64,000 bases of DNA from assembly GCF_004804335.1 (NCBI RefSeq), contig NZ_SRXY01000004.1, forward strand, positions 248,001-312,000. Reading direction: 5' to 3'. Numbering within the stretch: position 1 is the first letter of the stretch; the number at the start of each line of letters is the position of its first letter. A program made the position numbers and the translations under genes. The DNA is from Pacificoceanicola onchidii (GTDB lineage Bacteria; Pseudomonadota; Alphaproteobacteria; Rhodobacterales; Rhodobacteraceae). The notes under the pieces were generated by a model. That model worked only from the letters and a program-made list of their open reading frames with translations, was not told the DNA's origin and did no database searches. This document shows, in pieces, positions 63,734 to 64,000 of the stretch.

Positions 63734-64000
63734 TTAACCCTTCATCGAATCCCAGAAGTTCTTCACCGAGCTGAAGAAGCTACTGGCTTCTGGGTTGTTG
63801 TCTTCGCTCAACTCTTCGAACTCGCGCAGAAGTTCTTTCTGGCGAGACGTCAGGTTCACGGGCGTCTCCACGGCAAGTTCGATGAACATGTCGCCGTGAC
63901 TTCCGCCACGAAGGGCGGGCATCCCTTTACCGCGCAGACGCATCTGACGACCAGACTGGCTGCCGCTGGGGATTTTGACCCGGCTGCGACCGCCATCAAT
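63734..64000 (-). CDS. dnaJ: Chaperone DnaJ, C-terminal part
   Basis: The 3' end of dnaJ, 88 residues, continuing past the right edge. DGGRSRVKIPSGSQSGRQMRLRGKGMPALRGGSHGDMFIELAVETPVNL is the last substrate-binding/beta domain of DnaJ, followed by LTSRQKELLREFEEL and an acidic C-terminal dimerisation tail. DnaJ delivers unfolded clients to DnaK. The N-terminal J domain and zinc fingers lie outside the window; dnaK is probably next to it. Confidence 0.93.
   Translation of the reverse strand: MDGGRSRVKIPSGSQSGRQMRLRGKGMPALRGGSHGDMFIELAVETPVNLTSRQKELLREFEELSEDNNPEASSFFSSVKNFWDSMKG

Overview
The window looks like chromosomal DNA of an alphaproteobacterium of the Rhodobacteraceae (Roseobacter group). 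Grounds: a MipZ division-positioning ATPase, an F0 ATP synthase operon split from F1 with both b and b' subunits, monomeric isocitrate dehydrogenase, a type II chorismate mutase beside rpsP-rimM, and moderately high GC. No tRNA, rRNA, insertion sequence, phage or CRISPR array was seen. The first gene (1-130) and the last (dnaJ, 63734-64000) run off the edges.

Layout. 1-9155: purEK, a lone phnM-type amidohydrolase with a lipase-like hydrolase, a Nudix hydrolase, a DMT exporter, smc and a small lipoprotein. 9224-10500: a multi-pass membrane protein whose promoter is covered by two ATTC-N8-GAAT palindromes, the operator form of sulfide/persulfide-responsive ArsR repressors (SqrR/BigR). 10555-14177: mipZ and the F0 operon atpI-atpB-atpE-atpF'-atpF. 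14421-16978: regulators, a second DMT transporter and a small exported protein. 17418-23084: a translation/secretion block, ffh - five tandem GNAT acetyltransferases - chorismate mutase (TTG start) - rpsP - a 45-residue membrane peptide - rimM. 23088-26777: agmatinase, an NlpC/P60 peptidase, a leucyl aminopeptidase and an Hpt-like protein. 27057-28041: small orphan genes, including two divergent paralogues. 28263-34782: asd, a CapD/FlaA1-type nucleotide-sugar dehydratase, a LOG-family protein and icd.

The most distinctive region is 34942-49096. A tightly packed minus-strand operon encodes a full alginate-type polymerisation line: AlgD (GDP-mannose dehydrogenase), Alg8 (polymerase), Alg44 (co-polymerase), AlgA (GDP-mannose synthesis), then AlgG-, AlgX- and AlgL-like periplasmic proteins, a 916-residue Sel1-type repeat protein and an unrecognised 250-residue secreted protein. 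A lipoprotein polysaccharide lyase diverges from the same AT-rich promoter region. By my reading AlgD and Alg8 keep their catalytic residues. The known catalytic or ligand motifs seem to be missing from the PilZ part of Alg44, the isomerase domain of AlgA, the epimerase site of AlgG, the SGNH site of AlgX and the lyase base of AlgL. The acetylation genes algI, algJ and algF and the porin algE are not in the window. This suggests a stripped-down, perhaps unmodified polymannuronate-like exopolysaccharide, or a divergent system, whose periplasmic proteins act as scaffold. These motif calls come from hand alignment to remembered family sequences.

49630-63679 returns to housekeeping: a rimP-leader-like RNA with terminator, rimP-nusA-ylxR-infB, then minus-strand mutT, argJ and a parvulin, then secA, and finally two envelope proteins, one with phosphate-binding-like and OmpA domains.
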